Made by a program: the position numbers and the translations under genes
Source: Ectothiorhodospiraceae bacterium
GTDB lineage: Bacteria > Pseudomonadota > Gammaproteobacteria > Nitrococcales > Aquisalimonadaceae
Length of the DNA: 45,986 nt
Reading direction: 5' to 3'
Assembly (NCBI GenBank): GCA_007117515.1
Contig: SKGQ01000004.1
Span: 1-45,986 of the forward strand
Notes under the pieces: generated by a model
Seen by the model: the letters and a program-made list of their open reading frames with translations, nothing else
Databases searched by the model: none
What the model was told of the DNA's origin: nothing
In this document: in pieces, positions 8,963 to 19,910 of the stretch
Layout: each line of letters opens with the position of its first letter
Position numbering within the stretch: the first letter of the stretch is position 1

Positions 8963-10035
8963 CCGTTGACCACATGCAGCCGGCTGTTGTCGACCCCCAT
9001 CAGATTGAATAGGCGCACGGGGTCGGCAAAGCCACGGATCTTGACGTGACGCCCGTTGCGGAAGCCCAGACCGTTCACATCATGCAATTCCCGCTCAATC
9101 TCGTTGGAAACGACGATATCCATTGATGCGGCGTGGCCGCACAGGCGTGCGGCCAGATTCACGGTCCGACCGATGACGGTGTAATCCAGGTGACTGCCTG
9201 AGCCGATATTGCCGGCGACCACTGGTCCGCGATGAATGCCGATACCCAGGGGCATGCAAACGCCGCTGGACTGGGTCGCCAGTTCCCGCGTCTGGGCCAT
9301 GATGTCGAGCGCGCAGCGGCAGGCCGCGTGCATCATGTCGCTGGCGTCGAAAACGGCCATGATGCCGTCACCGCTGAATTTGTCCACGTAACCGCCATGG
9401 GCATACACCGCTTCGACCTGCGCTCCCAGTTGATAGCTGAGTGTGGCGAACAACTCATCTGCCGGCATGCTTTCCGATTTGGAAGTGAAATCGTGAATGT
9501 CGGAAAACAGGATGCAGACATCCTGTTCATGCGGCGCACTGGCCTTTTCTCCCTGCAGGATCTGTTGGAGCCGGGGCGAGACGTAGCGGGACAGGCTGTG
9601 ACGCACGCGTTCCAGATCGTGGGCTGATTGTGCCTTGCGCAGAAGATTGTCTAGACGGGCGCGAAAAACCACGGGCTCCAGCGGTTTACGCAGTACGTCA
9701 TCGCAACCGGCCGCAAACGCACGACGCCACGTGTCGCAATCCGCCGCAAGGGTGGCAATCACGATGGGTGTGAAACGGTGGTCTGGCAGGGCTCGCAACG
9801 TGGCACAGAGTGTTATGCCATCGTCGGCGCAGTCCTCCAGGTCGATCAGGATTGCGTCCACATGCTGTCGACGGGCCTGTTCCGTTGCTGTCGCGCCGTC
9901 ATTGGCGACGACCATTTGCCTGCCGTCCAGAGATAATACCGTCCTGGCAATGGTCAATGCCTCACCCTGCGCTCCTGCCACCAGGACACGGGGCGCAGTT
10001 TGCCTGTGACTGTCGATCGCCATTGTCTTGCCCAC
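8959..10035 (-). CDS. Receiver-domain class III adenylyl cyclase
   Basis: This 358-residue cytoplasmic signalling protein probably makes cAMP. Residues 15-130 are a response-regulator-like receiver. The phospho-acceptor position (ILIDLEDC) and the conserved Lys (RKPLEP) are present, but the usual acidic pair near the N-terminus is replaced (LVAGAQGE). Residues 175-350 form a class III cyclase domain: metal-binding Asp residues in CILFSDIHDFTSKSE and GYVDKFSGDGIMAVF, and LDYTVIGRTVNLAARL, whose Asp together with the Lys of VDKFSGD favours ATP over GTP. The GTG start at 10035 is preferred to the ATG at 10023 because AAGGA lies 4 bases before it. No partner kinase is nearby. Confidence 0.85.
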   Translation of the reverse strand: MGKTMAIDSHRQTAPRVLVAGAQGEALTIARTVLSLDGRQMVVANDGATATEQARRQHVDAILIDLEDCADDGITLCATLRALPDHRFTPIVIATLAADCDTWRRAFAAGCDDVLRKPLEPVVFRARLDNLLRKAQSAHDLERVRHSLSRYVSPRLQQILQGEKASAPHEQDVCILFSDIHDFTSKSESMPADELFATLSYQLGAQVEAVYAHGGYVDKFSGDGIMAVFDASDMMHAACRCALDIMAQTRELATQSSGVCMPLGIGIHRGPVVAGNIGSGSHLDYTVIGRTVNLAARLCGHAASMDIVVSNEIERELHDVNGLGFRNGRHVKIRGFADPVRLFNLMGVDNSRLHVVNG

Positions 10036-10227
10036 CTATTCCTTGGACCGCCCGATCGCCGGTGTCTGTATTTCGCCCGATTACACATGCGGCACGGTCG
10101 CGGTTTCTATTCTTTTCGGCACATCGATTGTTGGTCTTGAGTATGCCCATGGGCAGGGCGATTGCCGGCCTCGTAACGGTTTCAGAGGCCTGTCGCCAAT
10201 CGCGTACACCTTTGCCCCACCTTCGTA

Positions 10228-11433
10228 CTACAGCTTTTCAACGTGGTTGTAAAGCTGAAAGCCGGTGACGGGAGCTGAAAAATTGCGTCCAAGAGCAAGC
10301 ACCTGGAAACGCTCTCCCATCTCTCCGGGCAACATCAGGGCCTTCGCCTGCTGTGCCAGTTTCAGATGAATGCTGGGGTCGGACGAGGCGGTTGCAGCGA
10401 GTAAATCGGTAAGGCCGGCGGCCATCAGAAAGTGGGATTGGGGGGCATAGCCGAGAACATCCAGGCCGGCCTGATGCCCGGCCAGCGCGACAGCCGTGAA
10501 GTCGACAGAGGCGGTCAGGTCCTGCAGACCCGGAAGCAAGAGCCAGTCATCGTGGGCACGGTGCCTGTAGTGGCAGCGCAGCGTGCCCATCCAGCGTTCG
10601 GGGTGATAGAACTCGGTGCGGGTGTAGCCGTAGTCTATGAACAACAACAGGCCGCGATTCAAGGATGCCGCCAGGCCGCCCAGCCACGGCTCCAGATCCG
10701 CGCAGAGCTCACTGGTGTAGCCGGACTCCAGGGTCCGCCCAAGATCGTCCTCCAACTGCTCGACCCGCATTTTCAGGTCTGGCGGTGCAGACCTGTGCGC
10801 CTCCTGGAAACCATTGTCGGACCACCGGACGCCGACTTGCTGCACATCGCTGGCTTGCCGACGGAAACGCTCCACGGGCAGGGCGTCGATTACTTCGTTC
10901 GCCAGAATGATGCCGTTAAAGGCTTTTTGCGGCAGGCGGTCGAGCCATCCGACCCGCGATAGCGCGGCGCTGGAGAGGCCGCTCAGCGTCTCGGCCTGTT
11001 CCTGCCGCAATGCGCCACTTCGGTCCAGCATCAGATAGCGCGCCGGCAGCGCATCCTCCAACTCCAGTGTCTGCAGGATGTCGCGTGCCAGCAAGCCGCG
11101 GCCAGGGCCAAGTTCAAGAATCGTATCACCGGCGCAAGCCGCCAGGCTGTCACGGCAATGCTGTGCCAGGGTCTGGCCGAAAAGTGACGACATTTCGGGG
11201 GCCGTGATGAAGTCACCGGCTGCTCCGAACCGGGTCGCGCCGGCGCTGTAGTAACCAAGGCCAGGGCTGTAGAGAACACAGTCCATCCAGTCACGGAACG
11301 AAATCCAGTTGCCATCTGCCGCTGCCGCGTCCGCCAGCACCTGGCACAATTGCTCGCTGTGGCCCGCGGCGTAGGCTTCAGGCGCGGGCCAGTCCGCGGG
11401 CAGTGTGCCTGCTGGTGTCTCAGTACGACTCAT
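10228..11433 (-). CDS. MidA/NDUFAF7-like SAM-dependent methyltransferase
   Basis: This 401-residue protein belongs to the DUF185 / MidA family. The eukaryotic member (NDUFAF7) methylates an arginine of a complex I subunit; the bacterial target is unknown. SAM-binding motif I is ILELGPGRGLLARDIL, followed by GIILANEVIDALPVERF. The frame is open to 11799, but the N-terminal part of that is out-of-phase folK sequence. The start at 11433 (MSRTETPAG) overlaps the folK stop by 14 bases, suggesting translational coupling in a folB-folK-midA operon. Confidence 0.88.
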   Translation of the reverse strand: MSRTETPAGTLPADWPAPEAYAAGHSEQLCQVLADAAAADGNWISFRDWMDCVLYSPGLGYYSAGATRFGAAGDFITAPEMSSLFGQTLAQHCRDSLAACAGDTILELGPGRGLLARDILQTLELEDALPARYLMLDRSGALRQEQAETLSGLSSAALSRVGWLDRLPQKAFNGIILANEVIDALPVERFRRQASDVQQVGVRWSDNGFQEAHRSAPPDLKMRVEQLEDDLGRTLESGYTSELCADLEPWLGGLAASLNRGLLLFIDYGYTRTEFYHPERWMGTLRCHYRHRAHDDWLLLPGLQDLTASVDFTAVALAGHQAGLDVLGYAPQSHFLMAAGLTDLLAATASSDPSIHLKLAQQAKALMLPGEMGERFQVLALGRNFSAPVTGFQLYNHVEKL

Positions 11434-11935
11434 CGACAGCCTGGTCCAGATCGATCCGCTGCATGGCCTGGTCGGTATCGTCGAATTCCTGCCAGAGTTC
11501 CCGATAGCTGCGTTGCAGCTGCGGATGCACGGCGTCCGGCGCCAGTTCCGCAAGCGGCCGCAGAACGAAGGCGTAGCGCGTGATTTCATCGCGTGGAATC
11601 TCCAGCCGTCCCTGCCGGATACATCGATCCCCGTATAACAGGATGTCCAGGTCCAGTGTTCGCGCACTGAACTTCCCCTCGTTCCGAACCCGACCCTGAT
11701 CCGATTCCAGCTGCCGCAGCAGATCGGCCAGTTCGACCACCGACAGTTCGCTGCGAAAGCCGACCACCAGATTGATGAAGTCTTCGCCGTCGAAGCCAAT
11801 CGCCCGGCTGCGGTAGACCGGTGAGACCTGAAGCTCGCCGAATTCCCTGCGCAGCGCCGCCAGGCTAGCCCTGATGTTGCGGACCGGCCGCACGTTACTG
11901 CCGATGCTTACGTAGACCTGCAGGGCGTCGGTCAT
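11420..11935 (-). CDS. folK: Dihydropterin pyrophosphokinase (HPPK)
   Basis: Transfers pyrophosphate from ATP to 6-hydroxymethyl-7,8-dihydropterin in folate synthesis. The protein is 171 residues. It has the family opening VYVSIGSNVRPVRNI, the SPVYRSRAIG segment, and the metal-binding ARTLDLDILLYGD motif. Its start overlaps the folB stop by ATGA, so the two are translationally coupled. A second, more divergent HPPK-like protein occurs at 35767-36441 near the C1 genes. This copy is the likely folate enzyme because it sits with folB. Confidence 0.95.
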   Translation of the reverse strand: MTDALQVYVSIGSNVRPVRNIRASLAALRREFGELQVSPVYRSRAIGFDGEDFINLVVGFRSELSVVELADLLRQLESDQGRVRNEGKFSARTLDLDILLYGDRCIRQGRLEIPRDEITRYAFVLRPLAELAPDAVHPQLQRSYRELWQEFDDTDQAMQRIDLDQAVDESY

Positions 11936-12285
11936 GCCGAACCTCGCTCGATGACCACCGCCACGTATTGGGCGCCGGCCACGGCTCCCGGTTTACGCAC
12001 CTCCAGGCGGAGCCAGGTCACCCTGAACTCGTCACGGATTGCGTCGGCGATACGTTCCGCGAGAGTTTCGATGAGTGCGAAGCGGCTTACCTCGATCAAC
12101 GCCTTGATGCGCTCCGAGATGGCGGCATAATCCAGAGTCAGACTCAGGTCGTCATCGCTGGCAGCAGGGCCGATGTCGGTGGCCATGTCCAGGGTGAGCA
12201 CCAGCGGCTGTCGGATGCGCTGCTCCCATTCGTGGACGCCTATGACAGCGTCCACGCGCAATGCGCTGATGCGCACGATATCCAT
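11932..12285 (-). CDS. folB: Dihydroneopterin aldolase
   Basis: Cleaves 7,8-dihydroneopterin to 6-hydroxymethyl-dihydropterin and glycolaldehyde, the step before FolK. The 117-residue length is typical. Key segments are VDAVIGVHEWEQRIRQPLVL, the DYAAISERIKALIE helix and LIETLAERIAD with the catalytic-region Glu, ending with the family Lys (LEVRKPGAVAGA). GGAG lies 7 bases before the ATG. It is divergent from plsY across a short gap, as in many gammaproteobacteria. Confidence 0.95.
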   Translation of the reverse strand: MDIVRISALRVDAVIGVHEWEQRIRQPLVLTLDMATDIGPAASDDDLSLTLDYAAISERIKALIEVSRFALIETLAERIADAIRDEFRVTWLRLEVRKPGAVAGAQYVAVVIERGSA

Positions 12286-12395
12286 TGATCAGCTCCTGCG
12301 GTTCCTCGGTCGGGGGTCGATGATAGCGGCAGCAAAGGCATGTCGACCAGCGACCGGGCTTGACCGCGCCCGGTGCCGCCCGTTCAATACCGCGC

Positions 12396-12989
12396 ATGGT
12401 CATCGCCGTGCTGCTCATACTGCTCGCCTACCTGTTCGGCTCCGTCTCCAGCGCGGTGCTGGTCTGTCGTGCCCTGGGGCTTCCCGATCCCCGAACCAGC
12501 GGTTCGCTGAATCCCGGTGCCACGAACGTACTGCGTATCGGCGGCCGGCCGGCTGCGGCCATGACTCTGGCCGGGGATTTTCTGAAGGGCGTCCTGCCGG
12601 TGTCACTGGTGCTGGGTTTCGGTGGCTCCCCCAACCTGGCGGCCGCTGTCGGTGTCGGGGCCTTTCTTGGTCACTTGTTTCCGGTGTTCTTCAGCTTCCA
12701 TGGTGGCAAGGGTATTGCCACCGGGCTTGGTGTCCTTCTGGCGTGGTCGTGGACAGCTTTTCTCGGCACTACTGGCGTCTGGCTGCTGGTAGCCGTGCTG
12801 TTCCGCTATTCCTCGCTGGCCGGCATGAGCTCCTTCGTCGCGGCATCGGTCTGGCTGCTGGTGCTGGGTGAGCCAGCACCCATGGTGATCGGCATGCTGG
12901 TGATCGCCGTCGCCACCCTATGGCGTCATCAGAGCAATATTCGCAATCTCCTGGCCGGCACCGAAAAGAAACTGGGGGAGAGGTCCTGA
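12396..12989 (+). CDS. plsY: Acyl-phosphate:glycerol-3-phosphate acyltransferase
   Basis: Inner membrane enzyme that makes lysophosphatidic acid from acyl-phosphate in phospholipid synthesis. The protein is 197 residues with several membrane helices. It has the three PlsY motifs: [27 protein letters not shown] and the [17 protein letters not shown] region at the C-terminus. The start at 12396 ([16 protein letters not shown]) fits the family; the frame is open to 12360. tsaD follows 13 bases downstream. Confidence 0.95.
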   Translation: MVIAVLLILLAYLFGSVSSAVLVCRALGLPDPRTSGSLNPGATNVLRIGGRPAAAMTLAGDFLKGVLPVSLVLGFGGSPNLAAAVGVGAFLGHLFPVFFSFHGGKGIATGLGVLLAWSWTAFLGTTGVWLLVAVLFRYSSLAGMSSFVAASVWLLVLGEPAPMVIGMLVIAVATLWRHQSNIRNLLAGTEKKLGERS

Positions 12990-13002
12990 CCTCGGCTGGC
13001 GG

Positions 13003-14025
13003 ATGCTGATTCTCGGTATCGAGAGTTCCTGCGACGAGACTGGACTGGCGCTGTATGACAGCACCGGTGGTCTGCTGGCGCATGTGCTGCACAGCCAGGT
13101 CGACCTGCACGCGCTGCATGGTGGTGTGGTACCGGAACTCGCCTCACGCGACCACATTCGCCGGGTGATCCCGCTGCTGGATCAAGTGCTGCAGCTGGCC
13201 GACCGTGATACCGCAAGAATCGACGGTATTGCCTACACCCGCGGCCCGGGCCTTGCCGGAGCGCTGCTTGTCGGCGCTGGTGTGGCCCGTTCTCTGGCCT
13301 GGGCACTGGACCGGCCGGCTCTGGGGATTCATCACATGGAGGCGCACCTGCTGGCGCCACTGCTGGAGCCGGATCCGCCGGCATTCCCCTTCGTCGCGCT
13401 GCTGGTATCGGGGGGGCATACCATGCTGGTGCAGGTTGCCGGGGTCGGCCGTTACCGCCTGTTGGGCGAGTCAGTGGATGATGCCGCCGGAGAGGCCTTC
13501 GACAAGACGGCCAAGTTGCTGGGGCTCGGGTATCCGGGCGGACCTGCGCTGGAGCGTCTGGCCCGCGGCGGTCGGGCCGGTGCGTTCCGGTTGCCGCGTC
13601 CGATGACGGATCGGCCGGGGCTGGATTTCAGTTTCAGTGGCCTGAAGACCCAGGCGCGAACACTGATTCGCCAGCACCAGAACGCACCGGAAGCGGCAGC
13701 GGATATCGCTCACGCCTTTCAGGATGCGGTTGCGGACACGCTCGCCATCAAGTGCCGCCGCGCCCTGGCCGAGACGGGTGCCACGCGATTGGTAGTTTCC
13801 GGTGGCGTCAGTGCCAACAGCATGATCCGGCGCCGGCTGGATGATACTGCCGCGGCCGCCGCCGCTCAGGTTTATTATCCGCGGTTGGATCTGTGCACGG
13901 ACAATGGCGCCATGGTGGCCTATGCGGGCTGGCGTCGGATGCAGGTGGGTGAGCGGGATGGCCTGGACTTCGATGTGCGGCCGCGCTGGTCGCTGGCCAG
14001 TTTGCATCCGCCAGCCGCGGGGTAG
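13003..14025 (+). CDS. tsaD: tRNA N6-threonylcarbamoyladenosine synthase subunit TsaD
   Basis: Transfers the threonylcarbamoyl group to A37 of ANN-decoding tRNAs, working with TsaB and TsaE. The 340-residue protein opens [19 protein letters not shown]. It has the metal-binding HHMEAHL motif and the nucleotide-binding [10 protein letters not shown] and [10 protein letters not shown] motifs, ending with [14 protein letters not shown]. It lies between plsY and rpsU, the classical position (divergently transcribed tsaD-rpsU in E. coli, collinear here). Confidence 0.96.
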   Translation: MLILGIESSCDETGLALYDSTGGLLAHVLHSQVDLHALHGGVVPELASRDHIRRVIPLLDQVLQLADRDTARIDGIAYTRGPGLAGALLVGAGVARSLAWALDRPALGIHHMEAHLLAPLLEPDPPAFPFVALLVSGGHTMLVQVAGVGRYRLLGESVDDAAGEAFDKTAKLLGLGYPGGPALERLARGGRAGAFRLPRPMTDRPGLDFSFSGLKTQARTLIRQHQNAPEAAADIAHAFQDAVADTLAIKCRRALAETGATRLVVSGGVSANSMIRRRLDDTAAAAAAQVYYPRLDLCTDNGAMVAYAGWRRMQVGERDGLDFDVRPRWSLASLHPPAAG

Positions 14026-14049
14026 TGGATAGGCGTCCTCGGGATTCAG

Positions 14050-14078
14050 TTGTATTCCGCTTGCTGCGCGCATAGAAT
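14050..14078 (+). promoter_or_regulatory. Sigma-70 promoter for rpsU
   Basis: TTGTAT (14050-14055) and TAGAAT (14073-14078) are separated by 17 bases, which predicts transcription from about 14085 into rpsU. This fits the rpsU-dnaG-rpoD block having its own promoter. Confidence 0.6.
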
Positions 14079-14093
14079 CATGCGCCCTTGTGA

Positions 14094-14123
14094 GGTAGGC
14101 AAGCGTGCGGCTGCCTGCCTTTT
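14094..14123 (+). terminator. Possible leader hairpin before rpsU
   Basis: GGTAGGCA and TGCCTGCC can pair (one G-U) around a 10-base loop, followed by TTTT. It lies after the rpsU promoter, so it could act as an attenuator, or end tsaD transcription. The stem is short. Confidence 0.35.
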
Positions 14124-14153
14124 CGGTTTTCGACGGATTAGGTGAACGATTAC

Positions 14154-14369
14154 ATGCCCAATGTGAAGGTGCGAGAGAACGAGCATTTCGAAGTCGCTCT
14201 GCGGCGCTTCAAGCGCTCCTGCGAAAAGGCCGGTGTGCTTTCGGAAGTGCGTCGGCGGGAACATTATGAAAAGCCCACCCAGGTGCGTAAGCGGAAGGCA
14301 GCCGCTGCCGTGAAGCGTCATCTGAAGCGCCTTTCCCGCGAGCAGCAGCGTAGCGTGCGCCTTTATTGA
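14154..14369 (+). CDS. rpsU: 30S ribosomal protein S21
   Basis: Small basic protein of the 30S subunit, needed for initiation on structured mRNAs. From [20 protein letters not shown] it is 71 residues, the normal length. An in-frame GTG at 14142 would add four residues not seen in the family. AGG lies 11 bases before the ATG. It is first in the macromolecular synthesis block rpsU-yqeY-dnaG-rpoD, which links translation, replication priming and transcription. Confidence 0.96.
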   Translation: MPNVKVRENEHFEVALRRFKRSCEKAGVLSEVRRREHYEKPTQVRKRKAAAAVKRHLKRLSREQQRSVRLY

Positions 14370-14394
14370 AACAGCACGTCCCGGGGTGATCGGA

Positions 14395-14850
14395 ATGACT
14401 CAGGACAGTGCACTGCTCGCGCGTCTGCAGGATGAGATCAAGCAGGCGATGCGAGCCGGCGACAAGCGCCGCCTGGGCGTGCTGCGGCTCGTTTCCGCGG
14501 CGGTCAAGCAGCGCGAAGTGGACGAACGCGTAACGCTGAATGACGATGACGTCATCGCCTTGCTGAGTAAGCAGGTGAAGCAGCGGCAGGAGTCCATCGC
14601 TCAGTATGATGCGGCCGGACGAGATGATCTCTCGGAGCAGGAACGCTACGAAATCACTGTCCTGAAGGAGTTCCTGCCGCAGCCGCTGGACGATGCGGAA
14701 ATTGATCGCCTGATCGACAATGCGATCGCCGAAACCGGCGCCGAGTCGATGCGCGACATGGGCAAGATCATGGGCCTGCTGCGTCCAGCCATGCAGGGTC
14801 GTGCCGATATGTCAGCGGTCAGCGGCCGGATCAAGACACGCTTGCAGTAG
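14395..14850 (+). CDS. yqeY: GatB/YqeY domain protein
   Basis: This 151-residue protein of the YqeY family resembles the tRNA-interacting tail of GatB. Its precise role is unknown; it may bind tRNA or aminoacyl-tRNA. The whole family domain is present (LLARLQDEIKQAMRAGDK, RLVSAAVKQREVDER, EITVLKEFLPQPL, MGKIMGLL). The ATG at 14395 is favoured by GGGGTGAT 4-6 bases upstream. It sits between rpsU and dnaG, its usual position. Confidence 0.9.
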   Translation: MTQDSALLARLQDEIKQAMRAGDKRRLGVLRLVSAAVKQREVDERVTLNDDDVIALLSKQVKQRQESIAQYDAAGRDDLSEQERYEITVLKEFLPQPLDDAEIDRLIDNAIAETGAESMRDMGKIMGLLRPAMQGRADMSAVSGRIKTRLQ

Positions 14851-14861
14851 CGCCTGCCATC

Positions 14862-14891
14862 TACTCATGGGCGCGCCCGTACCCATGAGTA
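14862..14891. repeat. Perfect 10-bp inverted repeat between yqeY and dnaG
   Basis: TACTCATGGG (14862-14871) and CCCATGAGTA (14882-14891) are perfect complements around a 10-base GC-rich loop. There is no T run, so it is not a typical terminator. It could be a processing site or a protein-binding dyad inside the operon. Confidence 0.6.
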
Positions 14892-15048
14892 CGCCGATTG
14901 ATATTTGTATCTGCGCAGGTTCTGCGGTTTCCCGGAACGAGTCCCGCTGCACCGCACGCAGTCCCCGGCGGTCTGCAATACTGAGGCTCTTGGCGCAGGC
15001 GAGGGAATGGATCAGCGTTTCCCCAAGTGAGTGGCAGGTGCTGAGCGC

Positions 15049-16788
15049 ATGGCCGGACGAATCCCCGACGCATTCATCGATGATCTGCTGGCGCGGACGG
15101 ATATCGTCGAGCTTGTCGCGGCGCGGGTGAAGCTGCGGCGGAGTGGCAGTAACCACCACGGTCTGTGTCCTTTTCATAACGAAAAGACGCCATCGTTTAC
15201 CGTCAGCGCCGACAAGCAGTTCTATCACTGCTTTGGCTGTGGTGCGCATGGCACCGCGATCCGGTTCCTCATGGAATATGATCGCATGTCTTTCCCTGAG
15301 GCGGTGGAACTGCTGGCACGCCAGGCGGGAATGGAGATCCCCCGCGAGGCGCGCGGAACGGCGCCATCGCCGGAAACCGCTTCCCTGTATCCGTTGCTGG
15401 AACAGGCGGCGAACTGTTACCGGGACTGGCTACGCCGACATGCCGGGCGGGAACGTGTGGTCAGCTATCTGCGTGCTCGCGGCCTGAGCGGCGAGATAGC
15501 GGTGCGCTACGGCATCGGATTCGCGCCACCGGGTTGGGACAATCTGCTCAAGAGGCTGGCGGATCCCGAACAGCTGATCCGCGCTGGACTCGCGATTCGC
15601 AACGAGCAGGGTCGGGTCTACGACCGGTTCCGGGACCGCGTCATGTTTCCGATCCGGGATCGACGAGGGCGCACCGTCGGTTTCGGCGGTCGGGTGCTTG
15701 ACCAGCAGGAGCCGAAGTATCTGAATTCGCCAGAGACACCGGTGTTTCAGAAGGGCCGCGAGCTTTATGGCATGCACGAGTGCCTGGAGTATCTGCGCAA
15801 GCCGGCGGAGATCATTGTTGTCGAGGGCTACATGGATGTGGTGGCCCTGGCTCAGCATGGTGTGCCGAATGCGGTTGCGACTCTGGGTACGGCGACAACC
15901 GGCGCGCATCTGGAGCGTATTTTCCAGGTCTGCCGCGACGTCGTGTTCTGTTTCGATGGCGACCGAGCCGGACGGGAAGCCGCCTGGCGTGCGCTCGAGA
16001 ATGCGCTTGGTGTGCTGCGGGATGACCGTCAGGCACGATTTCTGTTCCTGCCTGATGGAGAGGATCCGGACAGCCTGATCCGGCAACGCGGCGAAGCGGG
16101 GTTTCGCGCGCTGCTGGCGGAGGCCGAGCCGCTGTCGGAGTTTCTGTTCCGTGAGCTGTCGACGGACGCGGATCTGCGCACCATGGACGGGCGGGCCAGG
16201 CTTGCCGAGCGTGGCGCGCCGCTGCTCGCCCGGGTGCCAACAGGTGTGTTCCGGGACTTGCTGGTTGATGAACTGGCGCGCCGGGCCGGTGTCGACCGGG
16301 AGCATCTGCTGTCGACAATGGAGGGACGCGAGACGCCATCGCGTCAGACCCGCCAGACCGAGCGGCAACCGTTGAGCGCGCCCCAGCGCCGCACGACGGT
16401 GCGGCTTGCAGTGGCGTTGCTGTTGCAGCGTCCCGCCCTGGCAGCCTTGGCGGGTGATCCGGCCCGGTTGGCGGCATTGTCGCTGCCGGGCGTGCCATTG
16501 CTTGTGCAGTTGCTTGAACTACTGCGTAAGGAACCGCATCTAACAACAGGCGCGGTGCTGGAGCGTTTCTCCGGCGACCGCCACGAAACGGCGCTGTGGA
16601 AGCTGGCGGCCTGGGATCACATGGTCCCCACCGACGGCGTGGAAGAAGAGTTCATGGACAGCGTTCGGCGGCTGGAGACGTTGCTAGCGGCCGAGCGCTT
16701 GCAATACTTGCATGAGCGACTGCAAGACGAGGGCCTGTCAGAGGATGAACACGCAGAGTGGTTAAGTCTGCTGCAGAGCCGCCGATAA
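15049..16788 (+). CDS. dnaG: DNA primase
   Basis: Makes RNA primers at the replication fork. The protein is 579 residues. The N-terminal zinc-binding domain is visible as CPFHNEKTPSFTVSADKQFY followed by HCFGCGAHG. The TOPRIM core has IIVVEGYMDVVALAQHG and CFDGDRAGREAAWRA. A C-terminal DnaB-interaction region follows. The ATG at 15049 begins MAGRIPDAFIDDLLARTDIV, as in the family, with AGGTG 8 bases upstream; an in-frame GTG at 15031 is less likely. rpoD follows with its own promoter. Confidence 0.96.
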   Translation: MAGRIPDAFIDDLLARTDIVELVAARVKLRRSGSNHHGLCPFHNEKTPSFTVSADKQFYHCFGCGAHGTAIRFLMEYDRMSFPEAVELLARQAGMEIPREARGTAPSPETASLYPLLEQAANCYRDWLRRHAGRERVVSYLRARGLSGEIAVRYGIGFAPPGWDNLLKRLADPEQLIRAGLAIRNEQGRVYDRFRDRVMFPIRDRRGRTVGFGGRVLDQQEPKYLNSPETPVFQKGRELYGMHECLEYLRKPAEIIVVEGYMDVVALAQHGVPNAVATLGTATTGAHLERIFQVCRDVVFCFDGDRAGREAAWRALENALGVLRDDRQARFLFLPDGEDPDSLIRQRGEAGFRALLAEAEPLSEFLFRELSTDADLRTMDGRARLAERGAPLLARVPTGVFRDLLVDELARRAGVDREHLLSTMEGRETPSRQTRQTERQPLSAPQRRTTVRLAVALLLQRPALAALAGDPARLAALSLPGVPLLVQLLELLRKEPHLTTGAVLERFSGDRHETALWKLAAWDHMVPTDGVEEEFMDSVRRLETLLAAERLQYLHERLQDEGLSEDEHAEWLSLLQSRR

Positions 16789-16808
16789 CTTGTGCAATGC
16801 ATCATCCG

Positions 16809-16837
16809 CTGGCATTAAACCAGACGCGCGCTATAAT
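16809..16837 (+). promoter_or_regulatory. Sigma-70 promoter for rpoD
   Basis: A perfect TATAAT (16832-16837) is preceded 17 bases earlier by CTGGCA (16809-16814, four of six consensus bases). Transcription would start near 16844, about 54 bases before rpoD. Confidence 0.7.
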
Positions 16838-16897
16838 TGCCGGTTTATTTAAACTCAGTTCACCATTCACCGACCTCCAGGCGGGCAGCGATCGGCT

Positions 16898-18703
<1,806 letters not shown>

Positions 18704-18728
18704 GTTCCAACCGGTTCAGCAGACCATC

Positions 18729-18765
18729 AAAAAGCCCCGCGACGAACACCGTTGCGGGGCTTTCT
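18729..18765 (+). terminator. Rho-independent terminator after rpoD
   Basis: AAAGCCCCGC and GCGGGGCTTT form a perfect 10-bp stem around a 13-base loop, ending in a short T run. The flanking A and T runs make it usable from both strands. Confidence 0.85.
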
Positions 18766-18819
18766 CGTTGCATCTGCAAACTCGCGCCGATTACGCGGCG
18801 CAGGAATCTGGCCGTGGCG

Positions 18820-19788
18820 TCAGCGGATCTCTGATCGGCGCAGGGTGGGCTCGCCAGCCATCCGTTCTCGTAACAGGACCTGTTCCATGACGCTCTGTAT
18901 GCCATCGATCACCGACTCTGGCTGTTCCAGATGGATGTGGTGGCCACTCCCCGGAACAATACGCAGTTCACCCATTGGGGCTCGCTCTGCGAGGTCTTCA
19001 TGAAGTTCCCGCCAGAGGGTCTCCATGATCAGCCCGCGCTCATTCTGCGGCCAGGCATTGGAACCCCGGCTCAGGATCAGCAGAGGAACGTTGGGCATTG
19101 CTGGAGCCGAAGCGACCTGGGCGGCACTGGTGCGAAACCCAAGAAGCTCGTTACGCGTGGTCGTGACCCGAAGATCAGTGATCAGCAGTCGTTGGGCGGT
19201 GCGGATCAGTTCCTCCGGCAGATTCGGCGGCAATTCCGGCCGATAGTACACCTGCCCGCGCGAATTGCTGGGCGCGATATTGACCCCCGTCGCCTCGTAG
19301 AAGCGCAGTACCTGCTCTTCGTGGGAGGGGTCCACCAGCACCATGCCCGCAACCTCGGCTGGATAGCGCCTGGCAAAAATTCTCAGCGTGTAGGCGCTGA
19401 AGGAATGCCCGACAAGGACGAAGGGACCGCGTTCGACGCTGCTATTGAGAAGGCGATACAGGTCGCTGGCCATCCGTCCTGCGGTGCGGGGGCCGGATGC
19501 CGCGTCGCTCCAGCCCAGCCCGCCGCGATCGTAGGCGCACACCCGGGTGGACTCGGCAAGCTTGCCCTGTACACGGACCCACTCCAGAGAATCGCCGCCG
19601 AGGCCTGCATCGAGAATAACCGTGGGATGCCCGCTACCCTTGCAGTGCAGGTGCATGCGATGCTCGCCGCCGAGCGTTGGCAGGAGTACACCCGGGGCGG
19701 GAATGCTGGTGGCGTGCAGGGCACCATGAAGCAGCAGACCGATAACGGCAGTGGCGGCGGAAGACAGTGACAAGAGACGCGATCGCAT
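18820..19788 (-). CDS. Exported alpha/beta hydrolase
   Basis: This 322-residue protein has an N-terminal signal peptide (RLLSLSSAATAVIGLLLHGALHA up to about residue 27) and an alpha/beta hydrolase fold. The nucleophile elbow is LVGHSFSAY (Ser), a probable acid lies in VLVDPSHEEQ or downstream, and the catalytic His is in VPGSGHHIHLEQP. The VILDAGLGGDS segment forms the oxyanion-hole region. The substrate is unknown, though an esterase or lactonase is plausible. The start at 19788 has GGGAGG 8 bases upstream; the frame is open to 19818. It is divergent from the SDR gene. Confidence 0.8.
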   Translation of the reverse strand: MRSRLLSLSSAATAVIGLLLHGALHATSIPAPGVLLPTLGGEHRMHLHCKGSGHPTVILDAGLGGDSLEWVRVQGKLAESTRVCAYDRGGLGWSDAASGPRTAGRMASDLYRLLNSSVERGPFVLVGHSFSAYTLRIFARRYPAEVAGMVLVDPSHEEQVLRFYEATGVNIAPSNSRGQVYYRPELPPNLPEELIRTAQRLLITDLRVTTTRNELLGFRTSAAQVASAPAMPNVPLLILSRGSNAWPQNERGLIMETLWRELHEDLAERAPMGELRIVPGSGHHIHLEQPESVIDGIQSVMEQVLLRERMAGEPTLRRSEIR

Positions 19789-19910
19789 AGGCACGACCTC
19801 CCTGATGCATGGTTGCACGGAAGTTGACTGTCCCCCCGGTTGCCAGTTTGCAACGAACGCCAGACTGCGTCCAGTATCCTTCGCTTCGCGATTCCGAGAG
19901 GCATTCGAAC

